Of a DNA stretch of 64,000 bases, positions 1-33,702 are shown one piece after another (position 1 is the stretch's first letter; every line of letters starts with the position of its first letter). The notes under the pieces are model-generated. The model saw nothing but the letters and a program-made list of their open reading frames with translations, searched no databases and was not told the origin of the DNA. A program made the translations under genes and the position numbers. The stretch is taken from the NCBI GenBank assembly GCA_965153355.1, contig OZ231128.1:22134001-22198000 (forward strand), written 5' to 3'. Source of the stretch: Flaccisagitta enflata. Taxonomy: Eukaryota > Chaetognatha > Sagittoidea > Aphragmophora.

Positions 1-585
1 TACCATGTCCAGTCGTTGTCATGGATGACGAGGATGGCAATCTCAAGAATAAGGTCAGTAGGACACTTGCTTTGATACATCACATGATATCATGAGATAC
101 CGTCTGAAAAAAACTACAGCTAAAAGTGGTATCTTGATGCACAACTCAAGCCTTTTCACTTGTTAGTCTTATCTTTTTTTTTTTTGAATATTTTTATTCT
201 TTCATGACTTTTTATGAAACAAGTCAAACACAAAATTCGTGGACGGTTGGGCAGGGAAAATATTCAAAAACTACAGAACAACAGTATTTTGCACTTACAT
301 ACAGTGACCCATAACATTATGAAAAAAAAAAAAGACTGTATTTCACTGAGATTTCCGACGGACCGACCTGCGGACCGACTTAAAACATAGGATCTTAAGG
401 TCATTTCCAGTGAATAAATCCCTCACGCATCCTGACTCTCCAAACTGGCACTTGTAAAGCAGATCTTATTGCTATTCTTAATCACTAATCAGGTTTCTCC
501 CGCGACATGTGATGACGCAGAGAGTGCTGAAGTCCCATCAGTAAACTCTGAGAAAACAGAGGTCGAAAACAAGTCTACGGGATGA
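1..585 (+). CDS. 3' end of an unidentified gene (two exons: 3-53 and 493-585)
   Basis: The frame starting at base 3 is open and reads CPVVVMDDEDGNLKNK up to a donor (AAG|GTCAGT, exon end 53) in phase 0. The next acceptor (ACTAATCAG, exon start 493) continues in phase 0 for 30 codons, ending ...TEVENKSTG and a TGA at 583-585. The tail is acidic and Ser/Thr/Glu-rich, like a disordered C-terminus. The rest of the gene lies left of the window. AATAAA occurs near 731 and could be its polyadenylation signal. No family is recognised. Matching phases at both splice sites are the main support. Confidence 0.5.
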
Positions 586-1181
586 AATAAGAAGAATACC
601 AGTGTGTGTTTTTTTTCTTTTTTTGATGTGGAATTTATTATTCATCAACACATCAGACTGTTAGGTTTGAAATCTGTTTAGTCACTTCAACATCTCATGT
701 GCAGGTAAATACGCACTTGCAAGAACTGGAATAAATGTTCTATCAAGCTTAAAAATACAGCCTTGAGCCAAGTTGTGAAATTGCTTTCAATGCCCAAGAA
801 CTTCTTGAAGAAGGTTAATGTTTTGAGCTAAATCACGGCCTAGAAGAAACAAGGTGATTTCCGTTGCGCTTGATCTCGTCAGATAGAACACACTTTTCCT
901 GATAAAATTGACATTCAGTGCTAATGCCATTAGTAATGGCATCAATATTGGTAAAGTGCTACTTTATCTAAAACACTATCATTAAACCAGGTTAAGTCCC
1001 ACTGCAGCGATCTCTGTACCAGTAATTGCGGCTGTCGCCGTGAGGAAACAAGCCGTAAGCATTGGTCAAATTTCACCAAATTCTTTTTTTTTTTTTTGTT
1101 ACTGCTAATCTTTTCATTCGTTAGATTATAGCAAAAGTTATTGTATGAATTGATTGCACTGAAAATCAGCGAAAAATAATA

Positions 1182-1800
1182 CTGAGCCAAATGAGCTAGA
1201 TGAGCTAAAATACTCAAAACACTCATCCAGACGACCGGTTATACCCATTGATATGCTTTCTTATAGTTGCATTATCAGACATGTATCAAAACATTTATTT
1301 ATTTATCATCAGAAAAAAAGACCAAAAGAGCCAAATGAGCTAACTGAGCTAGATTACTCAAAAACATTCTCATAGATGAGCAGCTATTCTTATAAATATG
1401 TTACCTTGAACTTGCATGCTCAGACACGTATCAAAGCATTTATCTATTAATCCCAGTTGAAATCAGAAATAAAACTGAGCTAAATGAGCTAAATGAGCTA
1501 AATGAGCTAAATGAGCCAAATCACATTTACCTTTAAAACACCCTTACAAATAGCTATGCTCATTGAGGTGTTTTCTTGTATTTGCATACACAGACATGCA
1601 TCATAATATTCATTTATCTACCCCATTGAAAATCTGAAAAAAAACATGAGCTAAATGAGTTAAATGAGCTAGAATACTCTCACAGAAAACAGAAAACACC
1701 GTCACAGACAAGCAGCTATGCTCATAAACATGTTTTCTTGTATTTACATGCTCAAACAAACATCAATGCACTTTTTTATTGATCCTACACGAAATCATAA
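1182..1800. repeat. Tandem repeat of about 145-170 bp, four diverged copies
   Basis: Copies start near 1182, 1327, 1476 and 1645. Each opens with runs of TGAGCTAAA and continues with a shared stretch containing CATGTTTTCTTGTATTTGCA and a CAGACATGTATCAA-type segment. The third copy carries extra TGAGCTAAA subunits. No coding sequence is visible here or in 586-1181. Confidence 0.7.
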
Positions 1801-2176
1801 AGAATTGAAATAAATTCTATTTGAATCTTTTATAAAAAAAAATATTTAAAGATTAAAAACTTGGAAAATATTTGGCGTAGAGCATTCTGCTTGGCGCCAA
1901 ATGAAAAAGAATTATCTAATTTACGTACCCTATCAATTTCATTGAAGGCCTCAATCAGCCGGATGAGAGCCTCAATTTAAAAAAAGGAAAATGAAAACCA
2001 TGTTTCTCTGGAATATGTAAAAAAGTTGAAGACTGACTTCGACTTTATTCCCGACAATGCAGTACTTATAATTGAATCAATCTGGGCTTTGTAGCTTCAT
2101 TCGCTTTCAAAGAGGCAATGCGAAGAAAATAATAATCATGGACTCATCGCAGAATGTCCAAATCACGCAAAAAAAA

Positions 2177-2412
2177 ACAAGGCCGGATACACGGCCAATA
2201 AGCAGTCGCTGGCGGGTGGGCAGGGGCAGTACACTGAGGGCCAGGGGCAGTTAATCAGTGGGCAGGGGCTGTATTTTGGGTGGGCAGGGGCTGTTATGCT
2301 CAGAAATCACAAATACGGTCCATTTCGCGGCATCCGAAATTTCGCGTGACGGACATTCAGACCGACCAAGGGACACACCCTCTTATAGAGTCGCTTAGCC
2401 AGCGACTAAAAA
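2177..2412 (+). repeat. Family B dispersed element, copy 1
   Basis: It starts ACAAGGCCGGATACACGGCC, continues with a GGGTGGGCAGGGGC block and a GACGGACATTCAGACCGACC stretch, and ends in a GTCGCT..AGCGAC hairpin followed by TAAAA. The same architecture recurs more than ten times in this window. Confidence 0.65.
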
Positions 2413-2590
2413 GTGAAAGCTGCGACTTAAGATTTGCCTCCTTGCATATTCTACACTATACGACTAATGAAGGATTAAGTATAGCATTCATGGTCAAATG
2501 CAGCACAGAGCGCAGCAGCATTTAACAAATCCAGTGCTTCGTGCATTCGATCTATTTTTTTTTCAAACAAAATATATCAAGGATAAGAAA

Positions 2591-2719
2591 AACAGGGTAG
2601 GACACACGGCCACCCAATCGCGTGCGGGCGGGCAGTGGCGCAAAAGTGTTTTTGAAGGAGCGACAAACTGAGAGACCGACAGACAGCGGGTTGTAGAGTC
2701 GCGTGCACGCGACTTAAAA
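2591..2719 (+). repeat. Family B dispersed element, copy 2 (short)
   Basis: It has the ACACGGCCACC start, the GCGGGCGGGCAG block, a GACCGACAGACAG segment and the terminal AGTCGCGTGCACGCGACT hairpin followed by TAAAA. Confidence 0.65.
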
Positions 2720-2859
2720 AAGGAAACTTTGAAATAAATGAAAGGAACGAAGCACCCGGGGCTGGGTTTTATTGACGATATCAATTTCACCCAACGGGGA
2801 TCGGCAGATTGGCCGAGAAATGACGAGACAAAATCGCGGAAAGGCGAGAAAGCTCAAAG

Positions 2860-3110
2860 AAAAGCAAAGGCGGCGGAGTCGGGAGTCAGGGTGGTGGAGG
2901 CGAAGGCGGTGGCGGTGGCGGAGGAGTAGGCGGAAGCGGTGGAGGAGGCGAAGGTGGAGGAGGAGGAGGAGGAGGCGGAGAAGGAGGTGGAGAAGGCGGC
3001 GGAGAAGGCGGCGGAGAAGGCGGCGATGGCCTGGGCGGGGTAAGGGTGAAAGAAGAGGAGGCACAAGAAGTGATGAGGGAAAGAAAAGAAAAAGATTACT
3101 GGAGGCATGA
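2860..3110 (+). repeat. GGA/GGC-rich imperfect trinucleotide tract
   Basis: Purine-rich GGAGGCGGA-type repeats run through this stretch. The Arg- or Gly-rich translations in several frames are products of the repeat, and no splice or homology support for coding is visible. Confidence 0.7.
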
Positions 3111-3288
3111 TGCGATGGAATCAAAAATATCGACCGCCGCCGAGAGTCAAGAAAGAAAGAGGCTAAGACTGAAAGTGTCAGTAGAAGGGGAATGAAAGAA
3201 ATAAAGAAATGAAATTGAACTTCATTTGAAGATTTACCAACAGAACAACGACAAATGGGGCAGAGGAAGATAAGAAATCCAAGAGGGG

Positions 3289-3610
3289 TGGTGATGAGGA
3301 GGTGATTGGGGACAGGTACTTATTTTTCGTGGTGGTGGGATCTGGAGCACTGTGTAGGTGAATGGATGGTGATGAGGAGGTGATTGGGGGGTGACAGGTA
3401 CTTATTTTTTGTGGTGGTGGGATCCGGAGCACTGTGTAGGTGAATGGGTGGTGATGAGGAGGTGATTGGGGGGTGACAGGTACTTATTTTTCGTGGTGGT
3501 GGGATCCGAAGCACTGTGTAGGTGAATGGGTGGTGATGAGGAGGTGATTGGGGGGTGACAGGTACTTTTTTTTTGTGGTGGTGGGATCCGGAGCACTGTG
3601 AGCCGTGTCT
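3289..3610 (+). repeat. 82-bp minisatellite, four copies
   Basis: Copies begin near 3289, 3368, 3450 and 3532 (periods 79, 82, 82). The shared core includes GGTGATGAGGAGGTGATTGG, TGGTGGTGGGATC and GAGCACTGTGTAGGTGAATG. Copies differ at only a few positions, so the array looks young. Confidence 0.85.
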
Positions 3611-4019
3611 GAGTGTCTGAAATCCGCAAGACGTCCATGAATGTTACTGGAGTCTGCGTTTACTAGGAGGAAAACAAAATGAGAATTGTTATTGTTTTTG
3701 TTTTTGTTTTTGTTTTATAAATTGTAATTGAGAAACGCATTGAAATTACGGTACACAAGGAATACATAGAAAGTTTTTTTTTATCTAAGCTATTCACAAT
3801 TACAAAACATTTGTGCAAGTTTTACAGTGGGATATAATCAACAATTCTAGGTGCAAGCATGTGCTATCGTGTTTTACCACTGTAATTTAAAGTAATTGTG
3901 GAAAAAAAAGCAAAAAACATGTTTGTTAGTGGAATTTTGATAATACTAAGAATAGCTGTGACGGTTGCGCATTAAACACCAGTAAGAGCTCCTACGGCTT
4001 CTATTTTTCAGTTGTTTTT

Positions 4020-4576
4020 GGGCAGCGGCCCCGAAGGGGCCGATGACCTATGCTTTCACATATGCTGAAAATTCTCCTTCTCCTTCTTCATCTTCGTACC
4101 CCCCCCCCTCGAGGCCCAATTCATAGCCTCGAGGCTCAAATCCCAGCCTCGAGGCTCAAATCCCAGCCTCGAGGCTCAAATCCCAGCCTCAAGGCTCAAA
4201 TCCCAGCCTTGAGGCTCAAATCCCAGCCTTGAGGCTCAAATCCCAGCCTTGAGGCTCAAATACCAGCCTCAAGGCTCAAATCCCAGCCTCGAGGTTAAAA
4301 TTCCAGCCTTGAGGCTCAAATCCCAACCTTGAAGCTCAAATCCCAGCCTCAAGGCTCAAATCCCAGCCTCGAAAGCTCAAATCCCAGCCTCGAAGCTCAA
4401 ATCCCAGCCTCAAAGCTCTAATCCCAGCCTTGAAGCTCAAATCCCAGTCTTGAAGCTCAAATCCCAGCCTCCAGGCTCAAATCTCAGCCTCCAGACTCAA
4501 ATCCCAGCCTCCAGGCCCAGCTTTGAGGCTTAAACAAAATCAGCATAGGTCATCGGCCCCTTTGGGGCCGCTGCCC
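4020..4576. mobile_element. Family A foldback element with internal minisatellite, copy 1
   Basis: The left end GGGCAGCGGCCCCGAAGGGG and GATGACCTATG is matched in inverse at the right end (CATAGGTCATCGGCCCC, TTTGGGGCCGCTGCCC). Between them lies an array of about 20 units of CCTCGAGGCTCAAATCCCAG, about 20 bp each, in one orientation. A further shared segment (GCAACGGGTACCGCTGACCA) follows at 4613-4634. No protein is encoded. Related copies lie at 12.2, 23.1, 51.8 and 60.0 kb. Confidence 0.75.
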
Positions 4577-4699
4577 CACTAACCATTAACCACCCACATA
4601 CACTAACATAGGGGCAACGGGTACCGCTGACCATCTAACGCTTTTGCGACTATTGGTATGTAAGGTATAAAACAATAATGTAATATACAAGCAGTGAGG

Positions 4700-5745
4700 A
4701 AACATAGCAAAATCAAAAATGATTTTGAAGCTCTGACAAAAAATTCCCGAATGAGAACTAGCTGGTTGTCCCTGCGTTATCTAAAATTAGCACAAGGATG
4801 ACAACGGGCGGCCGTTAATTCGAAAGTTCATCGCAGGCTTTTCATGTTTTTGTTTTTTACTATGTCTTTTTTACTTTATTGACCGCATTGAGTTAAATAT
4901 TTGTTAGGGGAAAAAAAAAGTTGACTACTTGTTTGTGAGTGTTTCACATCCAAGCAATGAGAAAAACATAGAAAAATCGGTGACCATTTTGAAGCTCTGC
5001 GAAAGACCTTTCAAATGAGACCTCGCTGGATGTCCTATCGCTATCCATTTAGAAATGGTATAAGGATGATAACAGGTAGTCAAAAATTTGATAATTCACT
5101 ATGTGATTTTCATGGGTTGTCTTTATTCTAACATAACGCCTTGACTTGGAAATCTGTTCTTGGCGCCATTTTAAAGAAAATTTGAAGCTCTTCAATTTGC
5201 TCATGGATAACGAATAGCTCAGACAATCCTGAGCTGCATCATTGACAAAAACGGAAAGACTGAAATTGCTCATTGGAGGAAAATTGGAACGAGCCATTTT
5301 TTTCAATCAGCGATTTTTTTGCTTCAAACCTTTGCCATTTCTAAACAAAAAAAGCTACAATGGCCAGCAACGTCGCATTAAGAAGATTTTTTCGCAGGGC
5401 TTTCAAACAGTCATGGATTTTCTATGGTTCAGGCCCATAGGTAAAAAGAAATAAGCAAAACAAAGGGTTCGCTTTTTTTCTCTGCCATGGTTAAAAAAAA
5501 CCTGATGTTTTTTGCTTGCTCATGTGGAAAATTTGAGTTGCCAAGATTAAAAACTGAAACTCTGTAATTGTTTGTTGGAAAATCGCACATTTTTTAATCA
5601 GCTATGATTTTTTTCAAACCTATGCCATTTCTAAACAAATAAAGCTACAGTCACCAACAACGTCGCATTTGGAAGATTTATTGCTGAGCCTACAAATGGT
5701 CATTGATTTTTTTTTTGCGTTTTAGACCCATAATTTAGCAAAATT
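4700..5745. repeat. Two pairs of diverged direct repeats
   Basis: The segment near 4700-4865 (ATTTTGAAGCTCTG, CTAGCTGGTTGTCC, AAGGATGACAACGG) recurs diverged near 4955-5100. The segment near 5300-5430 (CCATTTCTAAACAAA, AAAGCTAC, AACGTCGCATT) recurs near 5590-5740. This looks like old tandem duplication of non-coding DNA. No gene is seen between 4,650 and 5,890. Confidence 0.5.
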
Positions 5746-5899
5746 AGCAAGATAAGTAGTTCCCTTATGAAAATTTATTCTGGCCTATGGGTAATTCAGC
5801 AAAGTTTTCATCTTAATGAGTCAATCAACATCATGGTTTTCTTTTCTTCTGCGCCGATAATCAAGTATTTTTGCCCTGTTAATGACTTTTAATGTAGTT

Positions 5900-7237
5900 T
5901 CATTTTCCATTAGGTCTCACGGCTTTAAGCTTCAAGAAGCTGTGACAAATAAGCACTATCAGCGTGAAAACAGAGCCGAAAAAAGAAATAAGGACTAGAT
6001 TATTAAGCGTCATGTCCTCGGTAATTGCGTCTTGACTTTTTCCCAAGCTGTTTGTAAAAGCGTGAATGCTAAACCATTTTTTGGTGAGCTTTTCCAGCGA
6101 GCCATCTGATTTCTTCCGTTGAACAAATTTATTGAAAGATTTTAACAGTTGAAAATCGGACGTTTTAAAAAAGATAATGGCCCATAAAATAACATGACCA
6201 GTCCGTCTTGATAACAATCTTGGCTTGACCTAGCTTTTCCATCAACTTTTCCTCGTTTCCAGCTAGAAAGTACACGGAAGTCAGGTACAAATGGCGGTCT
6301 TGTAACAGTTTACTGGTCATATCCGTATAACCCTCCGTGCCTAGTCCGGATAGTGAATAGCTCTTATTGTTTCCTTTCAATTGCGAGTGTTTTTTTGTCA
6401 ACTCTTTTACCAGAGTTTGTTCACTGTGCTCAAGCGAAGGGTTCATGAAAAACTTCTGACTACCATCTAAGACGTCTTAAAAGGTATTCACGTTATCCTG
6501 AAGCTTACTTACGGTTAAAATAGACGAATAATTGGCGGAAAATACCACGATGAACAAAAACCATATCACATTCCAAACAAAAAGATACATTTTCCTAGAA
6601 GTTGTCACCGTTAAGGTTGAGTCGCTTAACCCAAATGGTATCAGTGAAAAGTTCCACAACGCCTCTCCCAGCCCTCCGGATATGGCTCTGTCGATTTTGT
6701 TCTCTATTTTGACAATAATCACGAGGAAAAAAGCTCCTACCGCGAGCAAAATAAGAAAATAGACCAAAAATTTAGGATTCGGTCGAGGGTCAAAACCATC
6801 GTTGTCTTCCAAATGAAGAATCAATGCGGGGTACATGACTATCGGAAGGGAAATTTGAAAATACTCCAATGCCATCTCCGTGGGTAGCTGAAGATTAAGA
6901 AATGCAATATTTCCATTTGGTCGCTCGAGGCCAATCTGGTCACGATATTGTAAGTATTCGGATACTTGACGAAAATCATTGTGTTTTAGAGTGACATTAG
7001 CGCAGGACACTTGGACAAATTCTGCAAAAAGTTCAGCGCTGAAACCAGTGAGGTCAACCAGGTTCCGCACGGCATTGTTAGCGGACATATGCCTCAGGAC
7101 ATCTCTTGGGTAGGATGATGAAATATGGTCAAGTTTGTGTTTGCTAGGCTGAATTCTTCGAGATATGGTTTCGCTTGACTCAGTTTGTAGTTGCTCAAAT
7201 GCGCGATCAGATGCAGAAAGAGAAAGAAGGAATTCAT
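5900..7237 (-). pseudogene. Ionotropic glutamate receptor / IR-type chemoreceptor, disrupted
   Basis: Read on the minus strand, a hydrophobic signal peptide starts at ATG 7237 (MNSFFLFLHLIAHLS). A ligand-binding lobe follows (VDLTGFSAELFAEF), then TM1 (FLILLAVGAFFLVIIV), TM3 (WFLFIVVFSANYSSILTV), a second lobe ending SLEKLTKKWF, and TM4 (LVLISFFGSVFTLIVLI). The order and the SANYSSILTV motif are diagnostic of the family. No long amino-terminal domain is present, as in IR-type receptors. The frame breaks near 7090, where ATGTCC is repeated 14 bp apart. An in-frame TAA lies at 6477-6479 after NVNTF, and the frame breaks again near 6165-6217. No intron is evident. It is probably a pseudogene. 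The single in-frame stop could in principle be read through, but the frameshifts argue against function. Confidence 0.85.
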
Positions 7238-7364
7238 CTTTGCTAGAGAACGTTTTTTTTTATGATGACCTTTTTCTCTTCCTAGCGACCAACCAATTTG
7301 ATTTAGGCGGGTTTCTTTTTTCACCTGTTCAGGGGAAGAATTCAAAAGGGACCAATTTTCTTAT

Positions 7365-7640
7365 GTTAGGGCGTGTTTCTAGTGAAGACAAACAACGCGT
7401 TTGTACCCGTGAAACATGATAACAGCGTGGACACATATTCAAGAATTTCAACTGTCCCACGAGGGAGTAAGCGAAGTGAGTGAATGAGCCCATGAACGGA
7501 GCGAGCGAGCGAAGCGAGAGTAGCAAAGCAGAGCGCTGCAGAGCGAGTGAGCGGAGTGAGCGGTGCGAGCGAACAAACGTAGCGAGCGACCGAGTGGGAG
7601 GTTCAAAACGCGATTGTCTGTGACTAGAAACGCCCCCTTA
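7365..7640. mobile_element. Small foldback element
   Basis: TAGGGCGTGTTTCTAGT at 7366 is matched in inverse by ACTAGAAACGCCCCCTTA near 7640, and the adjacent AACGCGTTT/AAACGCG segments also pair. The interior (7,440-7,600) is a GAGCGAGCGA-type low-complexity tract. No coding sequence is visible. Confidence 0.6.
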
Positions 7641-8804
7641 TTCGAATAAAGGCAGATTTCCTTATATATATATTAGCTTAGGTCTTGGTTACGAGTGAAA
7701 AATGTCACTCTTCGCTTGATTGGAAAAAAATCCTTGTCTTCTTTTGGAGGGAGGAAAGCCATTGAATAAGATGGCTGAAACAAAAACTTTTACGAGCATA
7801 GAAATAATCAATAGAATTTAGTTTCGCGTTTGTAACAAAATCCTCCAAACAAAAATATTGTGTCGCCTTCTATTCTAGCTATATAAACAAACTTTACGCT
7901 GAGTTCTACATAAATCTGGCCTCAAGCCTTCCAATATGAAGCCTCTGTTTTTTTCTTTCCTTTTTAAATGCGTCCTCGCATCTCTGTCCGTCCGTCCGTC
8001 GCGTTGGTAAGTCCATCCGTCAATCCGTCTTCGTCCAATTGTTACGCTTGTGCAAAAACACATTTCTCGGCACTTTTTGGCCGCTGCGATGTCGCACATC
8101 CACTAAAACGATCTCTAAGGGTTATTGAGAGACTCGTTTGGTGGTCCTTTTCAAAATCTGTCCGTCCGCGGACAGGGGAGTTTAAAGAAGCACGACAAGA
8201 GGGAAGAGGGAGGTTACAAATATATTCACAGGAGTCGAGTGAAGGGAGAAAGATTCAATGAGGAAATTAAGGAGAGGATGAAAGAATGGGGGGGGGGGGG
8301 GATAAGAGAAGCGGGGAAATATGGCGCAGCAAAAAATGAAAAGCCGTTTGAGAGGACATGAAAAGGAAAAGGGAAGTTACAGGTATGTTGAATGCTTCAA
8401 AAACATCCTTGCACTTTATTTTCAATTAAAATGAAGCAAATAAAAGAAGCCGATGGCCTAGTCTTTGCTTTTTTGATGCCTGATTTCCGTTTTGCCTCCT
8501 GTACTAGGAAATATGTTTAGTTCTGATTTTAACAGCCCATTAGCACACGACTGATATTGTCGTTTGAAAGTTTCAGTCGCGTGCTATGCGGCTCTACATC
8601 TCAGCCACGCTACGTTGTTCCGTCGTTCTGTCAGTTCGTCGAACCCACTTTCACTTTTCCGGCATTTATTCGATTATTGTCTTCTTCTTCAGTTCTTCTT
8701 CGGCGCCCAATATAAACGATCGATTTTCCTCCTTTGCTGCCTGTAGGGAGGAAACAATATCATGTTCCTGATGATATACTTATTTACTTTTCTTTGAAAA
8801 GCGA

Positions 8805-8905
8805 AAAAAAGACCAAAAAAAAAAAAAACAAAAAAAAAAAAAAAAAAGACAAAACAAAAAAAAAACAAAAAAAAAAAAAGACAAAACAAAAACAAAAACA
8901 AAACA
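8805..8905. repeat. A-rich tract
   Basis: Runs of A are broken by single C or G. The surrounding stretch 7,641-9,310 shows no convincing exon. A weak minus-strand frame at 8,994-9,227 is noted among the rejected items. Confidence 0.7.
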
Positions 8906-9310
8906 TATTTTGTTCTGTATTTTCGTAAGTATCACGATCACTTCTTATGTGTATTGATTCGAAGAGTTATGAATCAAACCCCGTCTACATTTCTCATTGT
9001 TGTTGTTGCTGGAAACACCTGATTGGAATTGATTTTCCTTCCATGTATTTGATATCTCTATACATCTGACGGTGGTTGAAAACAAATCCCTCGGATGAAA
9101 ACAAGAAAATTCGCCTCCTCTTTTCGCGAAGTTGAACTTTCAATCTATCGTTCATAATGATTTTCATGGAATTCACCTTGTAACCATGGGTCGATACATT
9201 CGCATTTGCCTTTTTTTTATTTGTCATGATAATCAGAATTTACGAAAAATGTTAATCAAATTTTCTAATTAGGTTGTTTGATAAGAAAATTTATTCTTTT
9301 TTTGAGTAAT

Positions 9311-9847
9311 CAGTCAGCGGACAAAACACAATAGGTATATATATCACTCTGTTGGTTTTGATCCAACCCACTGATATTGAACAGAATGCTGTAAACAACA
9401 ACTGGTTGTTGAAATTACAGCCAGCTGTTACATTACAAAGTTGGTAAAAATCCAACTTTCATCAAATAGAATGATACCTGCAGATTCATAATCCTGATGA
9501 AATTTTGAGAAGTTTGATATATCACAACATATACTTTTATATGAAAATAAAAATGTTAAATATTAATGTTTAATGTTTAATTCAATTATAACGTGATGTT
9601 AGAAAAAATATTTCTTACTAAAAGTGTTAAGTGTGACGTATCAAACTTCTCAGAATTTCATCAGGATTATGAATCTGCAGGTCTCATTCTATTTGATGAA
9701 AGTTGGATTTTTGCCAACTTTGTAACTTAACAGCCGGCTGTAATTCTAACAACCAGATGTTGTTTACAGTATTTTGTTCAACATCAGTGGGTTGGATCAA
9801 AACCAGCGGAGTGATATATATACCTATTGTGTTTTGTCCGCTGACTG
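9311..9847. mobile_element. Long-TIR MITE with TAAT flanks
   Basis: The left arm starts CAGTCAGCGGACAAAACACA. The right arm ends with its inverse, TGTGTTTTGTCCGCTGACTG. The arms stay complementary for about 220 bp with few mismatches and enclose an A/T-rich loop near 9,535-9,620. TAAT sits immediately outside both ends (9307-9310 and 9848-9851), consistent with a 4-bp target-site duplication. It encodes no protein. Confidence 0.85.
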
Positions 9848-10076
9848 TAATAGGTTGTTTGATATCATTGTCTAAAACCCATGCAAAATTACAGATTTGT
9901 TTCATTCATAATTTTCTTAGTTCCATGCATGCACTTGATTTTACGGCTTATGCCGTATGCGTGTAACAAGCTACTGCCAGTCGGGCGTTTCTTCCACACA
10001 GATGCTCGACGATCGGTGGATGAATATATTCCTCTTTTCATATTCTTAACGATTAATTTCTCATCATAGTAATCAT

Positions 10077-32630
<22,554 letters not shown>

Positions 32631-32744
32631 GAACGGAGGTGATATGATCAATTACAGGGATTAAATAATCATTCAACATTCTTAACTTCTAAAGAGATGC
32701 ATTTAGTTTTGGCTTTGATCATAAACATACGCAATGCGACACCG

Positions 32745-32851
<107 letters not shown>

Positions 32852-32877
32852 ATGATGTCAATGATGTATATTGTATA

Positions 32878-33227
32878 ATACGTCCCGTTAAGCGCTCCAA
32901 ACTTCGACTATGGCTCTCACCAATCTTACCACAGTTGAGGCTTGGCAAAAAAATATTCCATGCAAAATTTTGGGCCTCTGAGATAGCAGGAACCTTTATT
33001 AGGGTGAGGTTGATGTTTGTATTGAATTAGCATTGTAATCAATATTTCTGTTATGCAAATTTTGTCTCTGCCATAGATTTCTATGGAAACTTCATGGTCA
33101 CCCTAACAAAGGTTCCCGCAGTTCTTCAGGCCTGAAATTTTGCATGGGATATTTTTTTACCAAGCCTCAACCATGGTAAGATTGGTGATAGTCAGTGTCA
33201 AAGCTTGGGGCGCTTCATGGGACGTAT
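32878..33227. mobile_element. Family C foldback element, copy 1
   Basis: It starts ATACGTCCCGTTAAGCGCTC, then CAAACTTCGACTATGGCTCT, and ends with the inverse (GCTTGGGGCGCTTCATGGGA, then CGTAT). The arms also share CACCAATCTTACC and AGGTTCCCGC segments. TGTATA lies next to both ends. Copy 2 lies at 37,866-38,215. Confidence 0.8.
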
Positions 33228-33261
33228 TGTATAATGAATCTGATCGATTGATATATTGCAG

Positions 33262-33388
33262 CCATTGTTGCTGTCGGCGTTACTGTGCTGCTGCTGCCCC
33301 TTCATTTTACGCAGCTTATTTGAAAGATGCGCCAAAACTTGCTTGTGAATGTGATGGTCATCATGCGGGATGCCACACACATTTTTGA
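33262..33388 (+). CDS. Possible alternative terminal exon, Cys/His-rich
   Basis: The acceptor ATATATTGCAG leads into HCCCRRYCAAAAPSFYAAYL, then ACECDGHHAGCHTHF and a TGA at 33386-33388. Joined to exon 25 (phase 2) it would extend the Cys-rich theme. Joined to exon 26 (phase 1) the other frame gives a hydrophobic tail (IVAVGVTVLLLPLHF) and a stop. Either join is phase-compatible, so alternative 3' ends are plausible but unproven. Confidence 0.4.
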
Positions 33389-33702
33389 TTCAAATGGCAT
33401 CGCACAATTAGTAAGAATTCTACTTGTTTAAATTAGCTGATTATGTTGTTTTGGGCAAATGACACAAAAAGTCACTATTTGGTCGGTTGATCGGTCTGTT
33501 CCTCCGTCAATTGGCCCATCAATTGGCCCATTGCGTTTCAAAATTGTGTAATTCGACTTTTTTTTCTCAAAAATTTGATAACTTGCCTTTGCAGCTTCAA
33601 CGAAAGGAAGGACTAAAAACGACATCACCATTTCCGTCCAAAAGATAATCTGAAGAAGATTGACGTTAGATTTTAAAGGCCTGAAAAAAGTGCAATGCTT
33701 TA

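Noticed and set aside
3289-3610. Possible CRISPR-like array
   Set aside because: The units are contiguous 82-bp tandem copies without unique spacers, in a eukaryotic setting. The same applies to the 20-bp arrays in family A.
8994-9227. Minus-strand frame with LREKRRRIFLFSSEGFVF
   Set aside because: It looks slightly like a PH or GEF fragment, but no matching splice sites or neighbouring exons were found, so it was not called.
9684-9905. Protein-like frames within 9.7-9.9 kb
   Set aside because: They lie in the right arm of a non-coding MITE, and mirrored frames arise from the left arm.
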